Part shown: piece after piece, positions 8,324 through 16,375 of the stretch
How positions within the stretch are numbered: the stretch's first letter is position 1
Layout: each line of letters opens with the position of its first letter
NCBI GenBank assembly: GCA_045105615.1
Contig: JBGCDS010000006.1
Span: 1 to 64,000, forward strand
DNA from: UBA1858 sp045105615
GTDB lineage: Bacteria; Pseudomonadota; Gammaproteobacteria; UBA4575
DNA: 64,000 bases
Direction of reading: 5' to 3'
Translations under genes and position numbers: made by a program
The notes under the pieces: model-generated
What the model was told of the DNA's origin: nothing
What the model saw: the letters and a program-made list of their open reading frames with translations, nothing else
Databases searched by the model: none

Positions 8324-9004
8324 ATGGAAGCATATGAGGGCCTAATTCAGACCATCGCACTGACCATGGGCGTTGCCTGGGCCAGTGGTATTAACCTATA
8401 TGGCACCTTAGTCGCGCTTGGCGTGATGATGAATTTAGGCTATGTGGAGCTTCCGCCTGACCTACAGGTCGTTGGTGATCCACTGGTCATCGCCGCCGCA
8501 GGTTTCATGTATATCGTCGAGTTCTTTGCCGATAAGGTTCCTGGCGTCGATACCGGCTGGGACACATTACATACGCTAGTCCGCATTCCCGCAGGTGCAC
8601 TTTTAGCCGCAGGTGCTATTGGCGAAGTTGGCGCTGGCGCAGAAATTGCGGCCGCCTTGGTTGGCGGCACTATTGCCGCAGGTACTCACTTTACAAAAGC
8701 CGGTACGCGCGTACTTATTAATACCTCCCCTGAACCCTTTTCCAACTGGACGGCTTCCATCGCCGAAGATGTCGCAGTATTTGCAGGCTTATGGGCAGCA
8801 CTTCAACATCCCCTATTGTTCCTGATACTTTTGTTCATCTTCATCATATTGATGATTTGGTTATTACCTAAATTATTTCGTGCCATCAAAAAAGTCTTTC
8901 GTTTCTTTATTAACTTCTTCGCAGGTAAAAAAGAACCCGAGCCTGAGACTAGCTTTGAATCAGCCGCAGATTCAGTTGATCCACCCACCCTCACCAAAGA
9001 CTAA
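8324..9004 (+). CDS. DUF4126 membrane protein
   Basis: A 226-residue protein with a DUF4126-type domain (roughly residues 5-180). It is rich in Gly and Ala, with hydrophobic segments, including the conserved start WASGINLYGTLVALG and a DLQVVGDP segment. A strong hydrophobic stretch (HPLLFLILLFIFIILMIWLL, about 162-181) is followed by a basic region and a Pro/Glu/Ser-rich tail that is likely disordered. Function of the family is unknown; it is an inner-membrane protein. It stands alone, with a hairpin terminator just after it. Confidence 0.85.
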   Translation: MEAYEGLIQTIALTMGVAWASGINLYGTLVALGVMMNLGYVELPPDLQVVGDPLVIAAAGFMYIVEFFADKVPGVDTGWDTLHTLVRIPAGALLAAGAIGEVGAGAEIAAALVGGTIAAGTHFTKAGTRVLINTSPEPFSNWTASIAEDVAVFAGLWAALQHPLLFLILLFIFIILMIWLLPKLFRAIKKVFRFFINFFAGKKEPEPETSFESAADSVDPPTLTKD

Positions 9005-9006
9005 CC

Positions 9007-9039
9007 AAGCCACGCACTTATCTACAAGTGGGTGGCTTT
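9007..9039 (+). terminator. Terminator after DUF4126 gene
   Basis: The 13-base arms 9007-9019 and 9026-9038 pair with a single mismatch around a 6-base loop, directly after the stop codon. Only three T follow the stem, so termination may be partial. Confidence 0.6.
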
Positions 9040-9126
9040 AACTACTCACAACTACTTGTTCTAAAACGCCTAATGGCTATGTAAACTAGCTAGCTTTTTA
9101 GCATTAGGCAGTCAAAGGTTATTAAC

Positions 9127-9870
9127 ATGTCAAACTGGATCGACGCAGAAGTTATTGAAAACATTCGCTGGACAGATACGCTTTACTCATTAAGAGTCAA
9201 AGGCGATATTGGCGAATATGAAGCAGGTCAATTTGGCCGCTTAGGATTAATGATTGATGATCAAATTGTTGGCCGTCCTTATTCCTTTGTAAGCGCCCCA
9301 CATGAAGACTTCTATGAGTTTTATTCAATTGATGTCGCCGAAGGTCTACTTTCGCCAAAACTAGCAAAGCTAGAAGCAGGCGATCATATTTACCTAGGCA
9401 AAAAAGCTAACGGATTCTTAGTGCTCAATGAAATTCCAGAAAGTGATGACCTATGGATGATTTCAACTGGTACTGGTATTGGTCCATTCTTATCAATTTT
9501 AAAAACGGAAAAACCTTGGGAACGCTTCAAAAAATGCGTATTGGTTCATGCTGTTCGTACTGCCTCTGAACTCACCTACCAAGATTTAATTAACGACGTT
9601 AAACAACAGCACCCCGATCAATTTGAGTACGTGCCATTTGTGAGTCGCGAGAAAACTGATTTCGCTTTACCCGGACGCATCCCTAAGGCATTAAAGAAAG
9701 GCAAACTTGAAGAACGAGTTGGCTTAAAGATTGAAAATGGTAAATCACAAATCATGTTATGCGGCAATCCAGACATGGTAAAAGATGTGCGTGAAACATT
9801 AGAAAAACGCGGCATGACTAAAAACCTTCGCAAAACACCAGGCAGTATTAGCACAGAAAATTATTGGTAA
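9127..9870 (+). CDS. fpr: Ferredoxin--NADP+ reductase
   Basis: A 247-residue FAD enzyme that moves electrons between NADPH and ferredoxin or flavodoxin in the cytoplasm. The FAD-binding motif is RPYSFVSAP (about residues 57-65), the NADP-binding motif is STGTGIGPFLSIL (about 117-129), and the protein ends in ENYW with the aromatic C-terminus typical of bacterial Fpr. Length matches E. coli Fpr (248). The [2Fe-2S] Rieske protein at 2.5 kb is not a classical partner. It is followed 13 bases later by the sugar dehydrogenase gene. Confidence 0.95.
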   Translation: MSNWIDAEVIENIRWTDTLYSLRVKGDIGEYEAGQFGRLGLMIDDQIVGRPYSFVSAPHEDFYEFYSIDVAEGLLSPKLAKLEAGDHIYLGKKANGFLVLNEIPESDDLWMISTGTGIGPFLSILKTEKPWERFKKCVLVHAVRTASELTYQDLINDVKQQHPDQFEYVPFVSREKTDFALPGRIPKALKKGKLEERVGLKIENGKSQIMLCGNPDMVKDVRETLEKRGMTKNLRKTPGSISTENYW

Positions 9871-9883
9871 TCGCCCAACCAAA

Positions 9884-11035
9884 ATGTTCATATCCAATCA
9901 TTCACAAAAATCAATTCATTCTATAAATCTATTTTTACTTGTTCTACTTTTGCAATTAAGCTCACTCGCAATCGCTGAGAATATTTATTCTTCTGATCAA
10001 CATGATTTCAAACTTACCGAAATTACAGACGGCTTAGAACGTCCCTGGGGTTTAGCCTTTCTCCCTAATGGTGATTTCTTGGTTACTGAAAGAGTTGGTC
10101 GATTAAGAATAGTTAAATCTGGAAAACTTATTGAACAAGAAATTACTGGCCTACCAAAAAATATTTTTGCCAAAGGACAGGGAGGCCTATTAGACGTCGT
10201 TATCCATCCTGACTTTAAAGCGAACGGCCTGATTTATATTTCATATGCTGGTCGTGGCAAGGGAGGTGCAGGCACTGAAGTCGCTAGAGCTCGACTCACA
10301 GACAATCAACTTGTCGACTTAGAAACTATTTTTATTGTTGAACCTAAAACACCGGGGAGTCTTCACTATGGCTCAAGATTAGTGTTTGCAAACGATGGGA
10401 CTTTATTTATTACGACAGGTGATCGCTACGACCGTTTGCATGAAGCACAAAAGCCTAGCAATCACCTAGGTGCGATTATTCGCATTCACGATGATGGCTC
10501 AGTGCCAAATGACAACCCATTTGTTGATCACGAAAATTACCTGCCTGAAATTTATTCGTACGGCCATCGTAATGCACAGGGTGTCGCCATGCGTATGACT
10601 GATCACTCTATTTGGGCACATGAGCATGGTCCACGTGGTGGCGATGAAATCAACAAGCTTAAAGCTGGAGCAAACTATGGATGGCCTGCGATTACCTATG
10701 GCATTGATTACAGTGGTGCCATTATTTCCGAGAAAACTCATGCAGTCGGAATGGAGCAGCCCATTGTTTATTGGGATCCTTCTATTGCACCTAGCGGCAT
10801 GACTTTCTATTCAGGCGATAATTTTCCGCAGTGGAAAGGTGATATCTTTGTTGGCGCACTTGTATTAAAGCATTTGCGTCGCTTGAAAATGCAAGGTGAC
10901 AGGGTTATCAGTCAAGAAATTTTACTAGAGGGCATGGCTCGTATTCGCGATGTGCGTAATGGCCCTGATGGCTACTTATATATTCTTACTGATGAAAAAA
11001 ATGGCAAGCTATTAAGATTAGAGCCCATAAAATAA
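9884..11035 (+). CDS. PQQ-dependent aldose sugar dehydrogenase (YliI/Asd-like)
   Basis: A 383-residue periplasmic beta-propeller of the soluble glucose dehydrogenase family (GSDH, PF07995). A Sec signal peptide covers about residues 1-31, ending LAIAEN. Family signatures are GLERPWGLAFLPNGDFLVTE near the start of the propeller and GHRNAQGVA with EHGPRGGDEIN in the middle, which carry the PQQ and Ca ligands. It oxidises aldose sugars in E. coli YliI. No PQQ synthesis genes are in this window, so the enzyme may rely on PQQ made elsewhere or taken up. Confidence 0.9.
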   Translation: MFISNHSQKSIHSINLFLLVLLLQLSSLAIAENIYSSDQHDFKLTEITDGLERPWGLAFLPNGDFLVTERVGRLRIVKSGKLIEQEITGLPKNIFAKGQGGLLDVVIHPDFKANGLIYISYAGRGKGGAGTEVARARLTDNQLVDLETIFIVEPKTPGSLHYGSRLVFANDGTLFITTGDRYDRLHEAQKPSNHLGAIIRIHDDGSVPNDNPFVDHENYLPEIYSYGHRNAQGVAMRMTDHSIWAHEHGPRGGDEINKLKAGANYGWPAITYGIDYSGAIISEKTHAVGMEQPIVYWDPSIAPSGMTFYSGDNFPQWKGDIFVGALVLKHLRRLKMQGDRVISQEILLEGMARIRDVRNGPDGYLYILTDEKNGKLLRLEPIK

Positions 11036-11060
11036 CCCTGACCAATTAACGCCATACTTG

Positions 11061-11435
11061 ATGCTGACTTACAATGAATTTAATACCTTTTGTGACTCAC
11101 TTGCTGTGACATCACATGTAGTTCAGTGGGGGCATTCTCATGTATGGAAAGTATCAGACAAAGTATTTGCCATTGGTGGCTGGCAAAAAACCGCATCACC
11201 AGCATTTACATTTAAAGTCTCAGAGATTTCATTTGAGATTTTAAAAGATTTACCAGGGCTACGACCCGCACCTTATTTTGCTTCGCGCGGAATGTCGTGG
11301 ATTCAGCATTATGATGAACCTGGATTACCAAACGATGAGCTTAAGGAATACATACTTGAATCACACCGTATTTTATCACTTGGTTTTTCTAAGAAAAAAA
11401 GGAAATCACTGGGGCTTTACTCTAACGAACTATAG
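11061..11435 (+). CDS. MmcQ/YjbR family protein
   Basis: A 124-residue protein of the YjbR (CyaY-like fold, DUF419) family. Family traits are the N-terminal YNEFNTFCDSL helix, HVWKVSDKVFAIGG in the beta sheet, and GMSWIQH in the middle. The ATG at 11061 is preferred to the TTG just before it. YjbR proteins are proposed DNA-binding proteins but their role is not settled. It lies 25 bases after the sugar dehydrogenase and converges on sixA. Confidence 0.85.
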   Translation: MLTYNEFNTFCDSLAVTSHVVQWGHSHVWKVSDKVFAIGGWQKTASPAFTFKVSEISFEILKDLPGLRPAPYFASRGMSWIQHYDEPGLPNDELKEYILESHRILSLGFSKKKRKSLGLYSNEL

Positions 11436-11465
11436 GTGTAATTATTTATTCAATATGCTGACCTG

Positions 11466-11525
11466 CTATTCATCATAAGCACAACGAAAACCAATTGAGC
11501 CATAGATACTACGTACATTAACAGA
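11466..11525 (-). pseudogene. Remnant of a formylglycine-generating-enzyme-like gene (C-terminus)
   Basis: Read on the minus strand directly after the sixA stop and in the same frame, 19 codons give SVNVRSIYGSIGFRCAYDE and then TAG. The IGFRCA ending is a hallmark of the C-terminus of FGE-sulfatase (SUMF1) domain proteins. Nothing of the rest of such a gene is present, because sixA occupies the upstream DNA. I read it as a fusion-point scar left by deletion. The fragment is short, so chance cannot be excluded. Confidence 0.45.
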
Positions 11526-12026
11526 CTAATTGTCTTTTAATGTTCGCGGCGTCATTAGAGACTTTTTAGTCCCACAGTCAGGACCGATGGATTTCCATTC
11601 ATCAACAAGCAATTGAATACTATAAACTGCACAGGTAGGTAAATTTGAAAGCCGGTCACCTGTTAAATAGTTACATAATTCAGTCAGACCAGGATTATGA
11701 GCAATCAGCGCTACATGCTGATCTTGATCACTCAACTGCTCAATAAATGATACTAAATGAGCCACTGGTGCTAAATATAAGGATTGCTCATAGCAAATAC
11801 TGTCTTCAGGTAGCGTCAAAAAATGATTTAACTCTTGCAGTGTTAGCCTTGCACGATTTGCTTTACTGCAATACAACCTATCAAATGGTTGATTATTAGC
11901 AATTAAGTAGTCACCAATTAACTGCGCATCGCTGCAGCCACGATCATTTAATGCCCTATCAAAATCCCTGCAGCCTGCAGACCAGTCAGATTTAGCATGG
12001 CGAATAACACTAAGCTGCTTACTCAT
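11526..12026 (-). CDS. sixA: Phosphohistidine phosphatase SixA
   Basis: A 166-residue histidine phosphatase of the RHG branch. The catalytic motif is RHAKSDW at residues 9-15 and the second active-site His is in LIAHNPGLTEL (about residue 109). SixA removes phosphate from histidine in phosphorelay proteins (ArcB Hpt, or NPr of the nitrogen phosphotransferase system). It is close to the 161 residues of E. coli SixA. The gene stands alone on the minus strand between yjbR and the DUF3617 gene. Its stop codon abuts the FGE-like remnant in the same frame. Confidence 0.9.
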   Translation of the reverse strand: MSKQLSVIRHAKSDWSAGCRDFDRALNDRGCSDAQLIGDYLIANNQPFDRLYCSKANRARLTLQELNHFLTLPEDSICYEQSLYLAPVAHLVSFIEQLSDQDQHVALIAHNPGLTELCNYLTGDRLSNLPTCAVYSIQLLVDEWKSIGPDCGTKKSLMTPRTLKDN

Positions 12027-12137
12027 ATAGTCATGTTAATAATTGTTATATAAAATCTCAATGTTTGTTTATTGTAGACAGTGGTAGAACCTGTAAAATG
12101 AGCGCCTCAATTAAAATCACTTATAGGTCTAGATGAT

Positions 12138-12563
12138 ATGCGTATCGCTACTTTAACCATTGCAAGCTTACTGACTTTATCCACAACCCATCTAGCCATA
12201 GCAGCTGATAGCGTTTCAATTGAACCGGGCTTATGGGAAGTATCTACCACAATGACTTCACCAATGTTTCCTCAGCCGCGCGTTCAAACTCAACAAGAGT
12301 GCATGCAAGAATCACAAATCAGCCCAGAAACTCTCGCTCCTAGCGAAAACGGCGAATGCACTATAGTGGATACTAATATCAGTGGTGACACGCTAAGTTG
12401 GTCTATGCGGTGCAGCACCCCTGGCGGCGTTATGAAGGGTCAGGGCTCATTTGAATCTAAGGGTGATTCTGGTTCTGGCAACATGCAAATGAACATGGAT
12501 ATTGAAGGCCAGTCTTTCTCTATGGAGTTAGTCTGGAAAGGTCGCCGAGTAGGTTCTTGTTAA
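12138..12563 (+). CDS. DUF3617 exported protein
   Basis: A 141-residue periplasmic protein. Signal peptide 1-23 (ending HLAIAA), then the DUF3617 signature SIEPGLWEVSTTM and a conserved pair of cysteines (QQECM, GECTI) followed by WSMRCSTPGG. Family function unknown. Its stop lies 99 bases before the Fae-like gene. A possible promoter element TAAAAT is at 12094-12099. Confidence 0.85.
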   Translation: MRIATLTIASLLTLSTTHLAIAADSVSIEPGLWEVSTTMTSPMFPQPRVQTQQECMQESQISPETLAPSENGECTIVDTNISGDTLSWSMRCSTPGGVMKGQGSFESKGDSGSGNMQMNMDIEGQSFSMELVWKGRRVGSC

Positions 12564-12662
12564 CTCTCTAGCCTTAGAAATAATTCATACTTAATACACT
12601 TTGCGGCAGGATCATGCTGTCGCTTTATCTTTTTTAAATTAATCTTAAGGAGCATAGTAAAT

Positions 12663-13211
12663 ATGTCAGATCGAATTGTCATGCGCGTAGGCGAATCATT
12701 AGTTGCAGGCGGACCTGCTGGTACAGCAGCAGAACCTGAAGTCATTATCGGCGAGTTAGATGGTCCAGTGGGCACTGCGTTTGCTACTTTATTAGGTGAC
12801 CAAGTCAAAGGACACTCACGTGTTCTTGCTATTATGAACACTGATATACAAGTTCGCCCTGCTACTTTAATGGTCAGCAAGGTTACGGTTAAAGATGATC
12901 GTTACACAAATATTCTAATGGGTACTGTGCAAGCAGCAATTGCTAACGGTGTTTTAGACGCAGTACGTAATGGCGACATTCCTAAAGAAAAAGCTAACGA
13001 CCTAGGAATCATTGTTTCAGTTTGGTTAAACCCTATGGTAGCAACTGCTGATGATTTAGATCACAAAATCTTGTTTGATATTCACCGCAAAGCAATGGCG
13101 GGCGCAATTCATAAAGCAATGAATAATGAGCCTAATATTGATTGGTTATTAGAAAACCAAGAAGAGATTACCCATAAGTATTACCAAATGGGATTAGACG
13201 GAAAAATTTAA
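12663..13211 (+). CDS. fae: Formaldehyde-activating enzyme (Fae) homologue, apparent catalytic His replaced
   Basis: A 182-residue protein of the Fae family, whose best-known member condenses formaldehyde with tetrahydromethanopterin. Shared features: MRVGESLVAGG at the start, VIIGELDGPVGTAFATLL, and the RPATLMVSKVTV strand. By my alignment from memory with the Methylobacterium enzyme, the catalytic His17 position (AHIDLIIG) is occupied by Glu (AEPEVIIG), after a two-residue insertion. The C-terminus is also longer. It may therefore be a paralogue of the Fae2/Fae3 sort with a binding or sensing role. AAGGAG lies ten bases before the ATG. No other C1 or methanopterin genes are in the window. 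Confidence 0.85.
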   Translation: MSDRIVMRVGESLVAGGPAGTAAEPEVIIGELDGPVGTAFATLLGDQVKGHSRVLAIMNTDIQVRPATLMVSKVTVKDDRYTNILMGTVQAAIANGVLDAVRNGDIPKEKANDLGIIVSVWLNPMVATADDLDHKILFDIHRKAMAGAIHKAMNNEPNIDWLLENQEEITHKYYQMGLDGKI

Positions 13212-13225
13212 TCTGTTAGGCCTGC

Positions 13226-13259
13226 AAGACAGAGACAGTAAAAATATTGTCTCTGTCTT
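13226..13259 (+). terminator. Perfect 12-bp hairpin after fae homologue
   Basis: AAGACAGAGACA (13226-13237) and TGTCTCTGTCTT (13248-13259) are perfect complements around a 10-base A/T loop, 14 bases after the fae stop. No T-tract follows, so it may protect the 3' end of the fae message or weaken read-through into apbE. It covers a TTG at 13247 that would otherwise be a possible apbE start. Confidence 0.6.
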
Positions 13260-13282
13260 CACCGCCAAAAGTCTATGTAGCT

Positions 13283-14317
13283 TTGCTTCTATCTTATTAC
13301 AAGAAATTCATCTTTACAGTTTTCGCACTCAGTTGCGTTTTACTCATCACCGGTTGTGAGCCAGAAAAGCCTGGTCCACAGATTACTGGTAGCACAATGG
13401 GCACAAGCTATAGTGTTCAGTGGTCTGATACATCCATCTCACTTTCCACCCCAGAATTAAAAGACTTAATAGAACTACGTCTAGGCCGAATTAATTCGTT
13501 AATGTCGACGTATATCCCAAACTCTCAATTAAGCGGTTTTAATCAGTCGCGTGAAACTGGCTGGCATGCAGTCGATAGTGAATTAGCTAAACTTATAAAA
13601 TTAGCATTATCGATCAGTGAAAAAACCGATGGCGCATTCGACATTACAGTTGGACCATTAGTTAACTTATGGGGATTTGGTCCAAGCGACACAGCTTTTA
13701 TCTTTCCCACAGACACAGAAATTAATATTGCTAAGCGCAGTATTGGTTACCAACATCTTGAAGTGCGCATTGATCCACCTGCGGTGAATAAGAAAATTGC
13801 AGACCTGTATGTTGATTTATCCGCCATTGCCAAAGGCTATGCGGTTGACGAAATTGCACAGATTCTTGATGACAATCATGTACGAAACTACATGGTTGAA
13901 ATTGGCGGAGAGGTTAAAGGCAGTGGTATTGCTCCTCATGGCAACCCATGGCGAATAGGCATTGAAACACCTAACTTTGAGCGCGGGAAAATAGAAAAAA
14001 TAATTTCTCTACAGAATGTCGGTGTAGCAACATCTGGCGACTATCGCAATTTCATCAAGCATGAAGGTAAGCGTTATTCACATACCATAGACCCACGTAA
14101 TGGATATCCTGTCAGCCACAACTTAGGCTCGGTTACGGTGATACACCAATCTACTGCCATTGCAGATGCTTGGGCAACTGCATTTATAGTGTTAGGCCCA
14201 AAGAAAAGCTATCAACTAGCTAGCGATAACAATTTATCAGGTGTGCTCATCACACGTGAAGGTATTAATCATACTTCGACCATATTCGGCAAGATGCAAT
14301 CTTATCTTGCACAATAA
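13283..14317 (+). CDS. apbE: FAD:protein FMN transferase, ApbE lipoprotein
   Basis: A periplasmic lipoprotein that attaches FMN to threonine or serine of flavoprotein targets, or traffics FAD. The lipobox is LITGC, and the family motifs are STMGTSYSVQW, EIGGEVKGSG, SGDYRNF and HTIDPRNGYPV. No ATG precedes the signal peptide: possible starts are TTG at 13247, which lies in a 12-bp hairpin, and TTG at 13283, which I prefer because it gives a normal signal (LLSYYKKFIFTVFALSCVLL). No Rnf, Nqr or NosR target is in this window, so its client is elsewhere. It lies downstream of the fae homologue, possibly on the same transcript. Confidence 0.88.
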   Translation: MLLSYYKKFIFTVFALSCVLLITGCEPEKPGPQITGSTMGTSYSVQWSDTSISLSTPELKDLIELRLGRINSLMSTYIPNSQLSGFNQSRETGWHAVDSELAKLIKLALSISEKTDGAFDITVGPLVNLWGFGPSDTAFIFPTDTEINIAKRSIGYQHLEVRIDPPAVNKKIADLYVDLSAIAKGYAVDEIAQILDDNHVRNYMVEIGGEVKGSGIAPHGNPWRIGIETPNFERGKIEKIISLQNVGVATSGDYRNFIKHEGKRYSHTIDPRNGYPVSHNLGSVTVIHQSTAIADAWATAFIVLGPKKSYQLASDNNLSGVLITREGINHTSTIFGKMQSYLAQ

Positions 14318-14403
14318 ACTTGCTTTTTAAAAATCACATCACGACAAATTAATTTGGTCATGGATATATATAACGCTCTAAAAACAACATTTATCACACA
14401 GGC

Positions 14404-14440
14404 ATAAAAAAGCCGCTGACTCTCATCAACGGCTTTTAAT
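14404..14440 (-). terminator. Terminator of VPLPA-CTERM gene
   Basis: AAAAGCCG (14408-14415) and CGGCTTTT (14430-14437) pair around a 14-base loop. On the minus strand the stem ends in a T-run just past the stop of the VPLPA-CTERM gene. It can serve apbE as well from the other side. Confidence 0.75.
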
Positions 14441-14457
14441 CTTTATGGATTAAAGAA

Positions 14458-15129
14458 TTATGCAGTTACTTTTCTAAACCCAAATAGCCCTAACAAGCCC
14501 ATCAGCATCATTGGCAATGCTGCCGGTAGTGGCACTGGCGCACCAAAACCAGCAATGTAGAAATCCCTACTCGCATTCCCCGCAGAGCCTGGACCACCAA
14601 GTCGTATAAATTGAATTGTGCTTTCGATTACCTGACTCATTAAAGCTGTCGAAACTGAGGCCAGCGCAAAATTTTGAACAGCACCACCATCAATACTCAC
14701 ACCAAAATTCTCTTCAAAAATAGGATCATGGTTACCATTGCGGAAATAAATTTCACCAACACGAATTGGGTCACTTATTGTTAACGTAATAGTTTCACCC
14801 TGATTAAGAGCGTCTGAATCATTGCCTGCACAATTATCAACTGCGCAAACACCTAAGCCACCCGGAAGTAGGGTGCCATTATCATTGAAAGGATCATCCA
14901 ACCATGAAACAACGCCGCCAGAAACATTAACACCTGTTATTGAAATTCCCGGGTTGGATTGACTCATAAAACCCGCTGTCAATTCACCTTCATCCATTTC
15001 TGAAACTTGGAAATTAAAAAGTACAGCGCCATCAGGAATATCGGTACTTGGGTCTGGAGTGATAGTCGCTGCATTTGTAGTGCCAATTACTAACGCTAGT
15101 AGCATTAGCGGCATAAATATATTTTTCAT
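14458..15129 (-). CDS. Secreted protein with VPLPA-CTERM sorting signal
   Basis: A 223-residue exported protein. Residues 1-20 form a signal peptide (ending TTNAA). The C-terminus has the tripartite PEP-CTERM-like layout: VPLPAALP motif, a hydrophobic helix (MMLMGLLGLFGF) and a basic RK end. This is the VPLPA variant, processed by an exosortase in bacteria that make extracellular polysaccharide. The middle is beta-rich, with a short Cys pair (GVCAVDNCAG), typical of such surface proteins; its function is not known. No exosortase is in this window, so one must be encoded elsewhere. Confidence 0.85.
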   Translation of the reverse strand: MKNIFMPLMLLALVIGTTNAATITPDPSTDIPDGAVLFNFQVSEMDEGELTAGFMSQSNPGISITGVNVSGGVVSWLDDPFNDNGTLLPGGLGVCAVDNCAGNDSDALNQGETITLTISDPIRVGEIYFRNGNHDPIFEENFGVSIDGGAVQNFALASVSTALMSQVIESTIQFIRLGGPGSAGNASRDFYIAGFGAPVPLPAALPMMLMGLLGLFGFRKVTA

Positions 15130-15475
15130 CTAACCAACCTTAACTTTTTGAATTACAGAGATATATTAAGAATTCAATACTACACGAGGCGGCAAAAATG
15201 TGACAGATTTATAATAATTGCCAGAATACCAGCAATATTATTAATTTTTAGATACATGTCAGTGAGTTATATTCAGTCTGAACAAATTGCCAAAAAAGCA
15301 TTTGATTTAAAATTTCAATCATTAGCCCAACATAGATCCGTCGGATTAAATCACAACAGACATAGACAATTTAAAGACCTCTATTTGGCTAATAAAAATA
15401 TCTCTACCGCCCATTGTAGTTTTACTAAAGTTTGAGTAAATTTAATCAATCTAACATTTATAATCTATTTTACTC
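15130..15475. other. Intergenic region, VPLPA-CTERM gene / oxyR
   Basis: About 345 bases between two divergent genes. It must hold the promoters of both. The region is A/T-rich. I see no convincing gene: a 95-codon TTG-started frame on the plus strand has no ribosome site and a composition unlike its neighbours. An OxyR autoregulatory site would be expected here, but I could not fix one by eye. Confidence 0.5.
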
Positions 15476-16375
15476 ATGATTAATTTACCCACGGTTAAAC
15501 AGCTTCGTTACTTAATAGCACTGGAGAAACACCTGCACTTTGGCAAAGCTGCCGAAGCTTGCTTTGTCACACAATCGGCATTCAGCGTAGCCATCAAAGA
15601 ATTAGAAAATACCCTGAATGCCTCTTTGGTTGACCGCACCAATCGAAGTGTCATATTCACATCAACTGGCACATTGGTAGCCCAGCAAGCGCGACTAGCC
15701 ATTTTTGATCTTGAAGGCATTATTGATATCACTAAATCTAGCCAAGAACCGCTAAGTGGCCCTTTAAAAATGGGTGTTATTCCTACCATTGCTCCTTTTT
15801 TGTTGCCACGCATTTTGCCAGTAATTCGCAAGCAGTATCCAAAATTAGAACTGTACTTAAAAGAAGAACAAACCAACCGTATTCACCAACTATTACTAGA
15901 GGGTGAACTCGACATCTTACTACTCGCATTACCAATTAATTTAATCAACACAGAATCTGTAAGTATATTCAACGACCCTTTTAAACTTGCTTACCGCAAA
16001 GGCACTAACTTAATTGACCCGGAAAATTTCTCTCCCAATAAATTAAATGAAGAGTCAATTTTATTATTAGAAGATGGTCACTGCTTACGCGACCATGCAA
16101 TGAGCGCATGCAGCCTCAGTAAAAAAGAAAAGATTAGTAAGTTCTCTGCAAGTAGTTTGTATAGCTTAATTCAGATGGTCGATAGCGATCTCGGCATTAC
16201 TTTCGTACCTAAAATGGCTGTAGATAGCGGACTACTCAAGCAAACCAAAGTAGCTACTTCTGAATTAAAAGAAAAGTCTTATCGTGAAATTGGATTAATG
16301 TGGAGAAAATCTAGCGTACGCAAGCCAGAATTTAATTTATTAGCTGATGTGATTCGTAACTGCATGTCTTCTTAA
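15476..16375 (+). CDS. oxyR: Hydrogen peroxide sensor and regulator OxyR
   Basis: A 299-residue LysR-type regulator. The winged-helix domain covers residues 1-65 (LHFGKAAEACFVTQSAFSVA), and the effector domain carries the two redox cysteines Cys203 and Cys212 in GHCLRDHAMSAC, with the spacing of E. coli Cys199/Cys208. Peroxide joins them in a disulfide and turns the protein into an activator of catalase, peroxiredoxin and related genes. None of those targets is adjacent. The gene's 3' end overlaps the convergent DUF454 gene by 44 bases. Confidence 0.92.
   Translation: MINLPTVKQLRYLIALEKHLHFGKAAEACFVTQSAFSVAIKELENTLNASLVDRTNRSVIFTSTGTLVAQQARLAIFDLEGIIDITKSSQEPLSGPLKMGVIPTIAPFLLPRILPVIRKQYPKLELYLKEEQTNRIHQLLLEGELDILLLALPINLINTESVSIFNDPFKLAYRKGTNLIDPENFSPNKLNEESILLLEDGHCLRDHAMSACSLSKKEKISKFSASSLYSLIQMVDSDLGITFVPKMAVDSGLLKQTKVATSELKEKSYREIGLMWRKSSVRKPEFNLLADVIRNCMSS

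Noticed and set aside
12560..12880. 106-codon minus-strand frame across the fae start
   Set aside because: Shadow of the fae gene in the other strand; Cys/Thr/Ser-rich and with no supporting ribosome site.
15148..15435. 95-codon TTG-started frame on the plus strand between the VPLPA gene and oxyR
   Set aside because: No ribosome site, no ATG, composition rich in Arg, Tyr and His unlike neighbours, and no family resemblance; it lies in a divergent promoter region.
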